Of a DNA stretch of 64,000 bases, positions 9,548 through 17,972 are shown piece after piece. A program made the position numbers and the translations under genes. The notes under the pieces are model-generated. The model was not told the origin of the DNA and ran no database searches. It saw only the letters and a list, made by a program, of their open reading frames with translations. Origin of the DNA: Pseudomonas viridiflava (GTDB lineage: Bacteria > Pseudomonadota > Gammaproteobacteria > Pseudomonadales > Pseudomonadaceae); the NCBI RefSeq assembly GCF_900580675.1, contig NZ_UTBG01000154.1:62001-126000 (forward strand). Direction: 5' to 3'. The first letter of the stretch is position 1. Each line of letters opens with the position of its first letter.

Positions 9548-10086
9548 CGGTCGAATCCTTCAGCCAGGTGCAGGTCTTTGAGCTTCACGTAGTTCGCCGC
9601 GCTGTAGGTGAAAAAGGCGCGTTCCTTGTCAGTCAGCGCGCGGACTTGTTTGACCGGGCTGCCGACATACAGGAAGCCGCTCTCGAGTTTCTTGCCTGGC
9701 GGCACCAGGCTGCCGGCGCCGATGATCACGTCGTCTTCCACCACGGCGCCGTCCATCACGATGCTGCCCATGCCGATCAGGATGCGGTTGCCCACCGTGC
9801 AGCCATGCAGCATGACCTTGTGGGCGATGGTCACGTCGTCGCCGATCAGCAGCGGGAAACCGTCAGGATTGAAGGGGCCGGCGTGGGTGATGTGCAGTAC
9901 GCAACCGTCCTGCACGCTGGTGCGGGCGCCGATGCGGATGCGGTGCATGTCGCCGCGGATCACGGTCAGCGGCCAGACCGAGCTGTCGGTGCCGATTTCG
10001 ACATCGCCGATCACCACCGCCGAAATATCGACAAAAGCCCCGGCGCCCAGGGTTGGCGTGTGGTTCTGATAGGTGCGAAGGGTCAC
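9544..10086 (-). CDS. Gamma-carbonic anhydrase family protein
   Basis: This 180-residue protein is a left-handed beta-helix of hexapeptide repeats (VVIGDVEIGTDSSVWPLTVIRGDMHRIRIGARTS). It carries the metal-ligand histidines of the CaiE/YrdA group (HITHAG, IAHKVMLHGC). Proteins of this type bind Zn/Fe and act as trimers; some have carbonic anhydrase activity, others none measured. It is first in a two-gene unit with the HAD hydrolase and is divergent from prlC. Confidence 0.87.
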   Translation of the reverse strand: MTLRTYQNHTPTLGAGAFVDISAVVIGDVEIGTDSSVWPLTVIRGDMHRIRIGARTSVQDGCVLHITHAGPFNPDGFPLLIGDDVTIAHKVMLHGCTVGNRILIGMGSIVMDGAVVEDDVIIGAGSLVPPGKKLESGFLYVGSPVKQVRALTDKERAFFTYSAANYVKLKDLHLAEGFDR

Positions 10087-10188
10087 GATAGCCTCTCTCT
10101 CTTCTGCTGATAGCTGCGGTGGGAGTTGATTGTAATTAAGATGGCCCCATCTTTGTTCTTACATGTTTCTTCAGCCAAGGTGCCCACC

Positions 10189-12240
10189 GTGAGCGCGAAC
10201 AACCCTCTTCTGCAGTCCTACGACCTGCCGCCGTTCTCGGCGATCCGTGCCGAACACGTGCAACCGGCCATCGAACAGATCCTCGCCGACAACCGCGTGG
10301 CCATCGAAGGCATCCTGCAAAGCCAGGGTAAAAATCCGACATGGGCCGGCCTGGTGTTGGCCATGGACGAGCTGAATGACCGCCTGGGCGCCGCCTGGAG
10401 CCCGGTCAGCCACCTCAACGCCGTGTGCAACAGCGCCGAATTGCGCGAAGCCTATGAGGCTTGCCTGCCCGCGTTGAGCGCCTATTCCACCGAGATGGGC
10501 CAGAACCGCGCGCTGTTCCAGGCCTTCGAAGCCCTGGCCAACAGCCCGGAAGCCGCCGATTTCGACGTGGCGCAAAAAACCATTCTGGAACACTCGCTGC
10601 GCGACTTCCGCCTGTCGGGCATCGACTTGCCGCCCGAGCAGCAAAAACGCTACGCCGAAGTGCAAAGCAAGCTGTCCGAGCTGGGCAGCAAATTCTCCAA
10701 CCAGCTGCTGGACGCCACCCAGGCCTGGACCAAACACGTCACCGATGAAACCATCCTCGCCGGCCTGACCGATTCGGCCAAGGCGCAAATGGCTGCCGCC
10801 GCGCAAGCCAAAGGCCTCGATGGCTGGCTGATCACCCTCGAATTCCCCAGCTACTACGCGGTGATGACCTACGCCCAGGACCGCGCCCTGCGTGAGGAAA
10901 TTTACGCGGCCTACTGCACCCGTGCGTCGGACCAGGGCCCGAATGCCGGTCAGAACGATAACGGCCCGGTGATGGAACAGATCCTCGACCTGCGTCAGGA
11001 ACTCGCCCAACTGCTTGGTTTCGCCTCGTTCTCAGAGTTGAGCCTGGCCACCAAGATGGCTGAGTCCAGCGACCAGGTGTTGAGCTTCCTGCGCGACCTG
11101 GCCAAGCGCAGCAAGCCGTTCGCCACCCAGGACCTGCAACAGCTCAAGGCCTACGCCGCCGAACAAGGCTGCGCCGACCTGCAAAGCTGGGACAGCGGTT
11201 TCTACGGCGAAAAACTGCGCGAGCAACGTTACAGCGTGTCTCAGGAAGCCCTGCGCGCCTACTTCCCGATCGACAAAGTGCTCGGCGGACTGTTTGCCAT
11301 CGTGCAACGCCTGTATGGCATCGAGATCGCCGAGCAGAAAGGCTTCGACACCTGGCACCCGGACGTTCGCCTGTTTGAAATCAAGGAAAACGGCCAGCAC
11401 GTCGGGCGCTTCTTCTTTGACCTGTACGCCCGCGCCAACAAGCGCGGCGGTGCCTGGATGGACGGCGCACGCGACCGTCGCCGCACCGTCGACGGCGTAC
11501 TGCAAAGCCCGGTGGCCAACCTGGTGTGCAACTTCACCCCGGCTGACAGCGGCAAGCCTGCGCTGCTGACCCACGATGAAGTGACGACGCTGTTCCACGA
11601 ATTCGGCCACGGCCTGCATCACTTGCTCACCCGCGTTGAACACGCGGGTGTGTCCGGCATCAACGGCGTGGCCTGGGACGCGGTGGAGTTGCCGAGCCAG
11701 TTCATGGAGAACTGGTGCTGGGAGCCGGAAGGCCTGGCGCTGATCTCCGGCCATTACGAAACCGGCGAGCCGCTGCCCCAGGACCTGTTGGAAAAAATGC
11801 TCGCCGCGAAAAACTTCCAGTCCGGCCTGATGATGGTGCGCCAGTTGGAATTCTCGCTGTTCGACTTCGATATGCATGCCACCCATGGCGACGGCCGCAG
11901 CGTGGCGCAGGTGCTCGAAGGCGTGCGCGATGAAGTCTCGGTGATGCGCCCACCGGCGTACAACCGCTTCCCCAACAGCTTCGCGCATATCTTCGCCGGC
12001 GGTTACGCGGCGGGTTATTACAGCTACAAGTGGGCGGAAGTGCTGTCGGCGGATGCCTTCTCCAAGTTTGAAGAAGACGGCGTGCTTAACGCCGAAACCG
12101 GTCGCGCGTTCCGCGAAGCCATCCTGGCGCGCGGCGGCTCGCAGGCGCCGATGGTGCTGTTCGTCGACTTCCGCGGACGTGCGCCGTCGATTGACGCACT
12201 CTTACGCCACAGCGGCCTGAGTGAGGACGCGGCAGCATGA
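10189..12240 (+). CDS. prlC: Oligopeptidase A (M3 metallopeptidase)
   Basis: This 683-residue cytoplasmic zinc peptidase degrades short peptides and cleaved signal peptides. The active site TLFHEFGHGLHHLLT (HExxH) lies near residue 470, followed by the third ligand Glu in the WDAVELPSQFMEN region. Length agrees with E. coli PrlC (680). I choose the GTG at 10189 (protein start SANNPLLQSYDLPPFS), preceded by AAGGTG. The frame continues 21 codons upstream, but that extension would be atypical. The following gene overlaps by 4 bp. Confidence 0.95.
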   Translation: MSANNPLLQSYDLPPFSAIRAEHVQPAIEQILADNRVAIEGILQSQGKNPTWAGLVLAMDELNDRLGAAWSPVSHLNAVCNSAELREAYEACLPALSAYSTEMGQNRALFQAFEALANSPEAADFDVAQKTILEHSLRDFRLSGIDLPPEQQKRYAEVQSKLSELGSKFSNQLLDATQAWTKHVTDETILAGLTDSAKAQMAAAAQAKGLDGWLITLEFPSYYAVMTYAQDRALREEIYAAYCTRASDQGPNAGQNDNGPVMEQILDLRQELAQLLGFASFSELSLATKMAESSDQVLSFLRDLAKRSKPFATQDLQQLKAYAAEQGCADLQSWDSGFYGEKLREQRYSVSQEALRAYFPIDKVLGGLFAIVQRLYGIEIAEQKGFDTWHPDVRLFEIKENGQHVGRFFFDLYARANKRGGAWMDGARDRRRTVDGVLQSPVANLVCNFTPADSGKPALLTHDEVTTLFHEFGHGLHHLLTRVEHAGVSGINGVAWDAVELPSQFMENWCWEPEGLALISGHYETGEPLPQDLLEKMLAAKNFQSGLMMVRQLEFSLFDFDMHATHGDGRSVAQVLEGVRDEVSVMRPPAYNRFPNSFAHIFAGGYAAGYYSYKWAEVLSADAFSKFEEDGVLNAETGRAFREAILARGGSQAPMVLFVDFRGRAPSIDALLRHSGLSEDAAA

Positions 12241-12512
12241 GTGAAGGGCCTGTGATCACCAAAAAGCAATTTATCGCCGGGGCGGTTTGCCCGGCATGCA
12301 GCGAGCCGGACAAGTTGAAAATGTGGACCGAAGACAACGTGCCGCACCGCGAGTGCGTAGCCTGCGGTTATACCGACACGCTGAATGACCAGGGGTTGTC
12401 AGTGCCCAAGGAATTGGGCACACGGGTGAATACCTCGGCCTTGAAAGCGCCTGCAGATCCCAAGGTGCAGGCCGTGCAGTTCTTCCCGAATCCCAAGTTG
12501 AAAAAAGACTAA
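12237..12512 (+). CDS. YheV-like putative zinc-ribbon protein
   Basis: This 91-residue protein has two CxxC pairs, CPAC near residue 19 and CVAC near residue 41, forming a zinc ribbon (AVCPACSEPDKLKMW ... HRECVACGYTDTLN). It matches the YheV/DUF2387 family, which is also found beside prlC in other gammaproteobacteria. The role is unknown. Translation is coupled to prlC through an ATGA overlap. A REP doublet with a T-run follows. Confidence 0.87.
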   Translation: MSEGPVITKKQFIAGAVCPACSEPDKLKMWTEDNVPHRECVACGYTDTLNDQGLSVPKELGTRVNTSALKAPADPKVQAVQFFPNPKLKKD

Positions 12513-12530
12513 TCGTCTTACACCGTCAAA

Positions 12531-12627
12531 ATGTGGGAGGGGGCTTGCCCCCGATAGCGCAGTGTCAGTCAGCCTATGTGTTGGCTGACTCACCGCCATC
12601 GGGAGCAAGCCCCCTCCCACATTTTTT
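12531..12627. repeat. REP doublet (REPIN-like)
   Basis: ATGTGGGAGGGGGCTTGCCC and the inverse GGGAGCAAGCCCCCTCCCAC flank 50 bp that contain a further internal repeat (gtcagtcagcc ... ggctgactc). The run of seven T residues after the second arm makes it a plausible terminator for prlC and the zinc-ribbon gene. Confidence 0.92.
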
Positions 12628-12773
12628 TGCCTGCGTTTATTAGACTTAGGTCGCTGAATCCATCCTCGACATCCTTAGCCTGCTATCATTTGTAACCATT
12701 GATTGCCAAAAATACACGAGCTGCTCCCCAGAAGCGGCCGAACAAACCCGTGACCACATGATGAGGTGCCACC

Positions 12774-13526
12774 ATGTCTGATCAAGATCAAGACAACCCC
12801 CGGCGTGACTTTTTACGCAAATCCTTGACCTTGATCCCGGTGGTCACGGTTGCCAGCACCGGCCTAGGCGGCTCGATGCTGATGGCCACGCCGGAGCCGG
12901 CCCAGGCCGCCCCGGCCAAGCCAGCTGTCAGTGACAAAGCCTATGAACCGACGTATTTCACTGCTGAAGAGTGGGCGTTTATCAACGCCGCCGTCGCGCG
13001 CCTGATTCCCGCCGATGCCCAAGGCCCTGGGGCCCTGGAGGCCGGCGCGCCGGAATACATTGACCGTCAGATGAATACGCCGTACGCCAGCGGCGCGCTT
13101 TGGTTTATGCAGGGCCCGTTCAATGCTGACGCGGCGCCGGAGATGGGCTGGCAGAGCAAATTGGTGCCCAAGGAGATCTATCGCCTGGGTATTGCCGCCA
13201 CGGATGCTTGGTCGAAGGCGTTCAACGGTAAGGCTTTTTCTGCGCAAGACAGCGCTACCCAGGAAGACATGCTGCACCGTCTGGAGGCTGGCGGCAGTGA
13301 AGTGAGCGCGCATTTTGCCTCGGTGCCACCGAAGGTGTTTTTCAACCTGCTGCTGCAAAACACCAAGGAAGGGTTCTTCTGCGACCCGATCCACGGCGGC
13401 AACAAAGGCATGGTCGGCTGGACCATGATCGGCTTCCCCGGCGCCCGCGCCGATTTCATGGACTGGGTTGAACGCAACGAGCAATACCCCTTTCCGGCTG
13501 TTTCCATTCGCGGCGAGAGGGCATAA
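12774..13526 (+). CDS. Small (Tat-exported) subunit of a membrane sugar-acid dehydrogenase
   Basis: This 250-residue protein of the gluconate 2-dehydrogenase subunit 3 family has a twin-arginine signal (RRDFLRKSLTLIPVVTVAST). The mature part begins around residue 43, with AEEWAFINAAVARLIPAD typical of the family. In known systems this subunit helps the flavoprotein partner fold and be co-exported through Tat. It is the first gene of a three-gene operon; the dehydrogenase gene starts 2 bp after its stop. Confidence 0.88.
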   Translation: MSDQDQDNPRRDFLRKSLTLIPVVTVASTGLGGSMLMATPEPAQAAPAKPAVSDKAYEPTYFTAEEWAFINAAVARLIPADAQGPGALEAGAPEYIDRQMNTPYASGALWFMQGPFNADAAPEMGWQSKLVPKEIYRLGIAATDAWSKAFNGKAFSAQDSATQEDMLHRLEAGGSEVSAHFASVPPKVFFNLLLQNTKEGFFCDPIHGGNKGMVGWTMIGFPGARADFMDWVERNEQYPFPAVSIRGERA

Positions 13527-13528
13527 AC

Positions 13529-15313
13529 GTGGCGACCATCATGAAGAAAGTGGACGCGGTGATCGTAGGCTTCGGCTGGACCGGCGCGATCATGGCCAAG
13601 GAGCTGACGGAAGCTGGCCTGAACGTGGTAGCGCTGGAGCGCGGCCCGATGCAGGACACTTTCCCGGACGGCAACTATCCCCAGGTCATCGACGAACTGA
13701 CCTACAGCGTGCGTAAGAAACTCTTTCAGGACATCTCCAAAGAGACCGTGACGATTCGCCATAGCGTGAATGACGTCGCCCTGCCCAACCGTCAGTTGGG
13801 TGCGTTCCTGCCGGGCAATGGCGTGGGCGGCGCGGGCCTGCACTGGTCGGGCGTGCACTTTCGTGTCGACCCTATCGAGCTGCGCATGCGCAGCCACTAT
13901 GAAGAACGCTACGGCAAAAACTTCATCCCCAAAGACATGACCATCCAGGACTTCGGCGTGAGTTACGAAGAGCTGGAGCCGTTTTTCGACTACGCGGAAA
14001 AAGTCTTCGGCACCTCCGGCCAGGCCTGGACCGTGAAGGGTCAGCGGGTGGGCGAAGGCCGTGGCGGCAACCCTTATGCGCCGGATCGCTCGAATCCGTT
14101 CCCGTTGGAGTCGCAGAAAAACACCGTCTCCGCACAGCTGTTTCAGAAAGCAGCCACGGACGTGGGCTACAAACCCTACAACTTGCCGTCAGCGAATACC
14201 TCGGGGCCGTACACCAACCCCTACGGCGCACAGATGGGCCCGTGCAATTTCTGTGGTTTTTGCAGCGGTTACGTGTGCTACATGTATTCCAAGGCCTCGC
14301 CGAACGTGAACATTTTGCCGGCACTGCGCCAGGTGCCGAATTTTGAGCTGCGGCCCAATTCCCATGTGCTCAAGGTCAACCTCGACAGCACCAAGAGCAA
14401 GGCCACCGGCGTGACTTATATCGACGCTCAGGGCCGCGAATGCGAGCAGCCGGCGGACCTGGTGATCATCGGTTCCTTCCAGTTCAACAACGTACGGCTG
14501 ATGCTGTTGTCAGGCATCGGCAAGCCTTACGACCCGATCACCAATGAGGGCGTGGTGGGCAGGAACTTTGCCTACCAGAACATGGGCACCATCAAGGCGT
14601 TCTTCGACAAGGACACCCACACCAACAACTTTATCGGTGCGGGCGGCAATGGCGTGGCCATCGATGACTTCAACGCGGACAACTTCGACCACGGGCCGCA
14701 CGGCTTCGTGGGCGGCTCGCCGATGTGGGTCAACCAGGCCGGCAGTCGGCCGATTGCCGGTACGTCCAACCCGCCAGGCACGCCAGCCTGGGGCAGCGCC
14801 TGGAAGCGCGCCACGGCCGATTACTACACGCATCAGGTGTCGATGGACTCCCACGGGGCGCATCAATCCTACCGGGGCAACTACCTGGATCTGGACCCGG
14901 TTTACCGCGATGCCTACGGCTTGCCGCTGCTGCGTATGACGTTCGACTGGCAGGAAAACGACATCAAGATGAACCGCTTCATGATGGAAAAGATGGGCAA
15001 GGTCGCCGAAGCGATGAACCCCAAGGCCATTGCTGTGCTCGGCAAAAAAGTCGGTGAACATTTCAACACGGCGTCCTACCAGACCACCCACCTCAATGGT
15101 GGCGCGATCATGGGTACCGACCCGAAAACCAGTGCGTTGAACCGCTACCTGCAGAGCTGGGATGTACACAACGTGTTTGTCCCAGGCGCGTCCGCTTTCC
15201 CACAGGGCCTGGGCTACAACCCTACCGGCCTGGTGGCGGCGTTGACCTATTGGTCGGCCCGTGCGATTCGCGAACAGTACCTGAAAAACCCCGGCCCACT
15301 GGTTCAGGCATAA
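13529..15313 (+). CDS. GMC-family FAD dehydrogenase, large subunit
   Basis: This 594-residue flavoprotein has the N-terminal ADP-binding motif VDAVIVGFGWTGAIMAKEL. The C-terminal GMC signature includes THLNGGAIMGTDP and NVFVPGASAFPQGLGYNPTG. It lacks its own signal, so it is presumably exported with the Tat-tagged small subunit. A cysteine cluster at about residues 239, 242, 245 and 250 (CNFCGFCSGYVC) corresponds in position to the Fe-S cysteines of bacterial three-subunit FAD dehydrogenases. Gluconate is the best-known substrate, but related enzymes oxidise 2-ketogluconate, sorbitol or glucose. The GTG start follows the previous stop closely. Confidence 0.88.
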   Translation: MATIMKKVDAVIVGFGWTGAIMAKELTEAGLNVVALERGPMQDTFPDGNYPQVIDELTYSVRKKLFQDISKETVTIRHSVNDVALPNRQLGAFLPGNGVGGAGLHWSGVHFRVDPIELRMRSHYEERYGKNFIPKDMTIQDFGVSYEELEPFFDYAEKVFGTSGQAWTVKGQRVGEGRGGNPYAPDRSNPFPLESQKNTVSAQLFQKAATDVGYKPYNLPSANTSGPYTNPYGAQMGPCNFCGFCSGYVCYMYSKASPNVNILPALRQVPNFELRPNSHVLKVNLDSTKSKATGVTYIDAQGRECEQPADLVIIGSFQFNNVRLMLLSGIGKPYDPITNEGVVGRNFAYQNMGTIKAFFDKDTHTNNFIGAGGNGVAIDDFNADNFDHGPHGFVGGSPMWVNQAGSRPIAGTSNPPGTPAWGSAWKRATADYYTHQVSMDSHGAHQSYRGNYLDLDPVYRDAYGLPLLRMTFDWQENDIKMNRFMMEKMGKVAEAMNPKAIAVLGKKVGEHFNTASYQTTHLNGGAIMGTDPKTSALNRYLQSWDVHNVFVPGASAFPQGLGYNPTGLVAALTYWSARAIREQYLKNPGPLVQA

Positions 15314-15325
15314 GGAGCGATGACC

Positions 15326-16627
15326 ATGAAAGCACTTGTTATCGCGACCTTCGCCCTGTTCAGCAGTTGCTCGGTAAGCGCCGCCGAAACCGATCAGGTC
15401 AAGCAGGGCGAATACCTGGCCCGCGCCGGTGACTGCGTGGCCTGCCACACCGCCAAGGACGGTAAGCCGTTCGCCGGCGGCCTGCCGATGGAAACCCCGA
15501 TCGGCGTGATCTACTCCACCAACATCACCCCGGACAAGAACACCGGCCTGGGTAACTACAGTTTCGAGGACTTCGACAAGGCTGTGCGCCATGGCGTCGC
15601 CAAGAACGGTAGTACGCTTTACCCGGCGATGCCGTACCCGTCCTACGCGCGTGTCAGCGACAACGACATGCAGGCGCTGTATGCGTATTTCATGAAGGGT
15701 GTCGAGCCGGTCGCGCAAGAGAACAAGGACAGCGATATTCCCTGGCCCTTGAGCATGCGCTGGCCGCTGGCGGCGTGGCGCTGGATGTTTGCGCCGGCGG
15801 TTGGCGAGCCTCCGGTGCAAGCGGCCGCCGACCCGGTGATCAGCCGTGGCGCCTACCTGGTTGAAGGCCTCGGGCACTGTGGCGCGTGCCACACACCACG
15901 CGCCCTGACCATGCAGGAAAAAGCCCTCAGCGCGACTGACGGCAATGCGTTCCTGTCCGGCAGCGCGCCGCTGGAAGGCTGGATCGCGAAAAGCCTGCGT
16001 GGCGACCACAAGGACGGCCTTGGCAATTGGAGCGAAGAGCAACTGGTGCAATTCCTCAAGACCGGTCGCAGTGATCGCAGCGCGGTGTTTGGTGGCATGA
16101 GCTATGTGATCGTCCACAGCATGCAGTACATGTCGCAGGACGACTTGACCGCCATCGCCCGCTACCTCAAAAGCCTGCCGGCGGTCGATCCCAAGAACCC
16201 GCCGCACCAGTACGACCAACAGGTGGCCCAGGCGTTGTGGAAAGGCGACGACAGCAAGCCGGGTGCGTCGGTTTACATCGATAACTGCGCGGCGTGCCAC
16301 CGTACCGACGGCCACGGTTACACCCGCGTGTTCCCTGCGCTGGCGGGCAACCCGGTGTTGCAGACGGCGGATGCCACGTCGTTGATCAACATTGTGTTGA
16401 ACGGCGGTACCTTGCCGGCCACCCACGCGGCGCCGTCGACCTTCACCATGCCGGCGTTCGCCTGGCGTCTGTCGGACCAGGAAGTGGCGGATGTCGTCAG
16501 TTTCGTTCGCGGCAGTTGGGGGAATAAAGGTGCGCCGGTCAAAGCCAGTGAAGTGGCGGATCTGCGCAAGAATGATATGCGCACCACCTCCGGCGATGAC
16601 TTGGGTCAGGTCACGCAAAAACACTGA
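15326..16627 (+). CDS. Triheme cytochrome c subunit of the dehydrogenase
   Basis: This 433-residue periplasmic cytochrome has a signal peptide (MKALVIATFALFSSCSVSAAE) and three heme motifs: CVACH near residue 36, CGACH near residue 186 and CAACH near residue 320. It takes electrons from the FAD subunit and passes them to ubiquinone. AAGGAG at 15312-15317 sits 8-9 bp before this ATG; an in-frame ATG two codons earlier (15320) is too close to it. It is the last gene of the operon. The LexA box and hairpin of the next gene lie 30 bp after the stop codon. Confidence 0.9.
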   Translation: MKALVIATFALFSSCSVSAAETDQVKQGEYLARAGDCVACHTAKDGKPFAGGLPMETPIGVIYSTNITPDKNTGLGNYSFEDFDKAVRHGVAKNGSTLYPAMPYPSYARVSDNDMQALYAYFMKGVEPVAQENKDSDIPWPLSMRWPLAAWRWMFAPAVGEPPVQAAADPVISRGAYLVEGLGHCGACHTPRALTMQEKALSATDGNAFLSGSAPLEGWIAKSLRGDHKDGLGNWSEEQLVQFLKTGRSDRSAVFGGMSYVIVHSMQYMSQDDLTAIARYLKSLPAVDPKNPPHQYDQQVAQALWKGDDSKPGASVYIDNCAACHRTDGHGYTRVFPALAGNPVLQTADATSLINIVLNGGTLPATHAAPSTFTMPAFAWRLSDQEVADVVSFVRGSWGNKGAPVKASEVADLRKNDMRTTSGDDLGQVTQKH

Positions 16628-16656
16628 CCGCCAGACGGCACTGGTCAGAACCTTCG

Positions 16657-16696
16657 CGCCTCGATACTGTATATAAAAACAGTATCGAGGCGTTTT
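16657..16696 (+). terminator. Extended 14-bp hairpin with T-run over the LexA box
   Basis: Arms at 16657-16670 and 16679-16692 are perfectly complementary around 8 nt and are followed by TTTT. The hairpin can act as terminator for the dehydrogenase operon. It also buries GAGG (16687-16690), the only ribosome-binding-like sequence before the ATG at 16698. Confidence 0.6.
16665..16684. promoter_or_regulatory. LexA (SOS) box
   Basis: TACTGTATATAAAAACAGTA is a perfect match to the gammaproteobacterial LexA consensus: CTGT-N8-ACAG with an AT-rich core and flanking TA. It ends 13 bp before the ATG of the radical-SAM gene. I recall that the P. aeruginosa orthologue (PA0069) is listed in the LexA regulon. 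Confidence 0.92.
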
Positions 16697-16697
16697 C

Positions 16698-17747
16698 ATG
16701 TCTGCTCCGCTGCCGCCCCGTGGCCGGGGCACGGCCACCAACCTGCACAACCGCTTTGCGCCCACCGTCAGCGTGGCCGAGGACGACGGCTGGTTCCAGG
16801 AAGTGCCGCCGACCCAAGGCACCGAAGTGCGCATTGAAACGGCGAAGTCCATTATCACCCGCAATAACTCGCCGGACCTGCCATTCGATCGCTCGATCAA
16901 TCCCTATCGAGGCTGTGAGCATGGCTGCATCTACTGCTACGCGCGGCCCAGCCATGCCTATTGGGACATGTCGCCAGGGCTGGATTTCGAAACCAAGCTG
17001 ATCGCCAAGACCAATGCCGCCGACGTGCTGGAGCAACAGCTGTCGAAGCCGGGCTATGTGTGTGCGCCGATCAATCTGGGCTCCAATACCGACCCGTATC
17101 AGCCCATCGAACGCGAATACAAAATCACCCGGCAAACCCTTGAAGTGCTGCTGCGTTATCGGCACCCGGTGACCATTATCACCAAGGGCTCGCTGATTCT
17201 GCGCGACCTCGACCTGTTGGCCGAGCTGGCCCGGCAGCGGTTGGTGGCGGTGATGATCAGCCTCACCAGCCTGGACGACGAGCTCAAGCGCATCCTGGAA
17301 CCGCGCACGGCGGCGCCCAAGGCGCGCTTGCGCGCGATTCGGGTGATGCGCGAGGCGGGCATCCCGGTGGGCGTGCTGTGCTCGCCGATGATCAACGACA
17401 GCGAGTTGGAAAGCCTGCTCGCCGAAGCCCATGCCGCTGGTGCGCAGAGTGCGGCCTACATGATGCTGCGTCTGCCGCTGGAGGTGGCACCGTTGTTCGA
17501 GGAATGGCTGGCGGCGCATTATCCGCAGCGCGCGGCGCATGTGATGAGCCTGGTGCGCCAGGTGCGGGGTGGAGAGTTGTACGACAGCCGGTTCGGCGTG
17601 CGCATGCGCGGCGAAGGGCCGTTTGCCGATTTGTTGGCGCAGCGCTTCAGCAAGGCGATCAAGCGGCTGGGGCTTGATCGGCGGGAGGGATTCAATCTGG
17701 ACTGCACGGCATTTTGTCCACCGGGCAGGCAGATGGCATTGTTGTAA
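16698..17747 (+). CDS. PA0069-family radical SAM protein, SplB-like
   Basis: This 349-residue radical-SAM enzyme has a [4Fe-4S] motif CEHGCIYCYAR (CxxxCxxC) near residue 75, preceded by SINPYRGCEHGC. This belongs to the COG1533 group, which includes spore photoproduct lyase; here the lyase itself is only a distant relative. The TIM-barrel core continues with NLGSNTDPYQPIEREYKITR and VTIITKGSLILRDLDLL. The substrate is unknown. Control by a perfect LexA box just upstream points to DNA damage repair or tolerance. Confidence 0.9.
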   Translation: MSAPLPPRGRGTATNLHNRFAPTVSVAEDDGWFQEVPPTQGTEVRIETAKSIITRNNSPDLPFDRSINPYRGCEHGCIYCYARPSHAYWDMSPGLDFETKLIAKTNAADVLEQQLSKPGYVCAPINLGSNTDPYQPIEREYKITRQTLEVLLRYRHPVTIITKGSLILRDLDLLAELARQRLVAVMISLTSLDDELKRILEPRTAAPKARLRAIRVMREAGIPVGVLCSPMINDSELESLLAEAHAAGAQSAAYMMLRLPLEVAPLFEEWLAAHYPQRAAHVMSLVRQVRGGELYDSRFGVRMRGEGPFADLLAQRFSKAIKRLGLDRREGFNLDCTAFCPPGRQMALL

Positions 17748-17972
17748 ACTGAAGAGGAATAGACTGTCAAAACCGTAGGAATGGTCGCACATTGACATCA
17801 GCCAAACCCGCGAGCTAGAGCGGTTCATTCAGTTTGAGTTAAGTTTCGGTGGTTACCTTGTTCGCCAGTGACCAGTCAGTCTGCAATTGGCTTGGTGGTG
17901 TCTCCAACTATTCCGATAGCTTGGGATCAGACTTACCTGAAAACTCCCCTGCATTAACCAAGAGGATGAATC

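Noticed and set aside
6761..12627. Regular repeats that could suggest a CRISPR array
   Set aside because: The repeats are inverted pairs kilobases apart, not direct repeats with uniform spacers, and no cas gene is near.
14510..16900. A 796-codon open frame on the minus strand
   Set aside because: It runs opposite the dehydrogenase and cytochrome genes. The product has biased Arg/Val/Ala/His composition and no recognisable domain.
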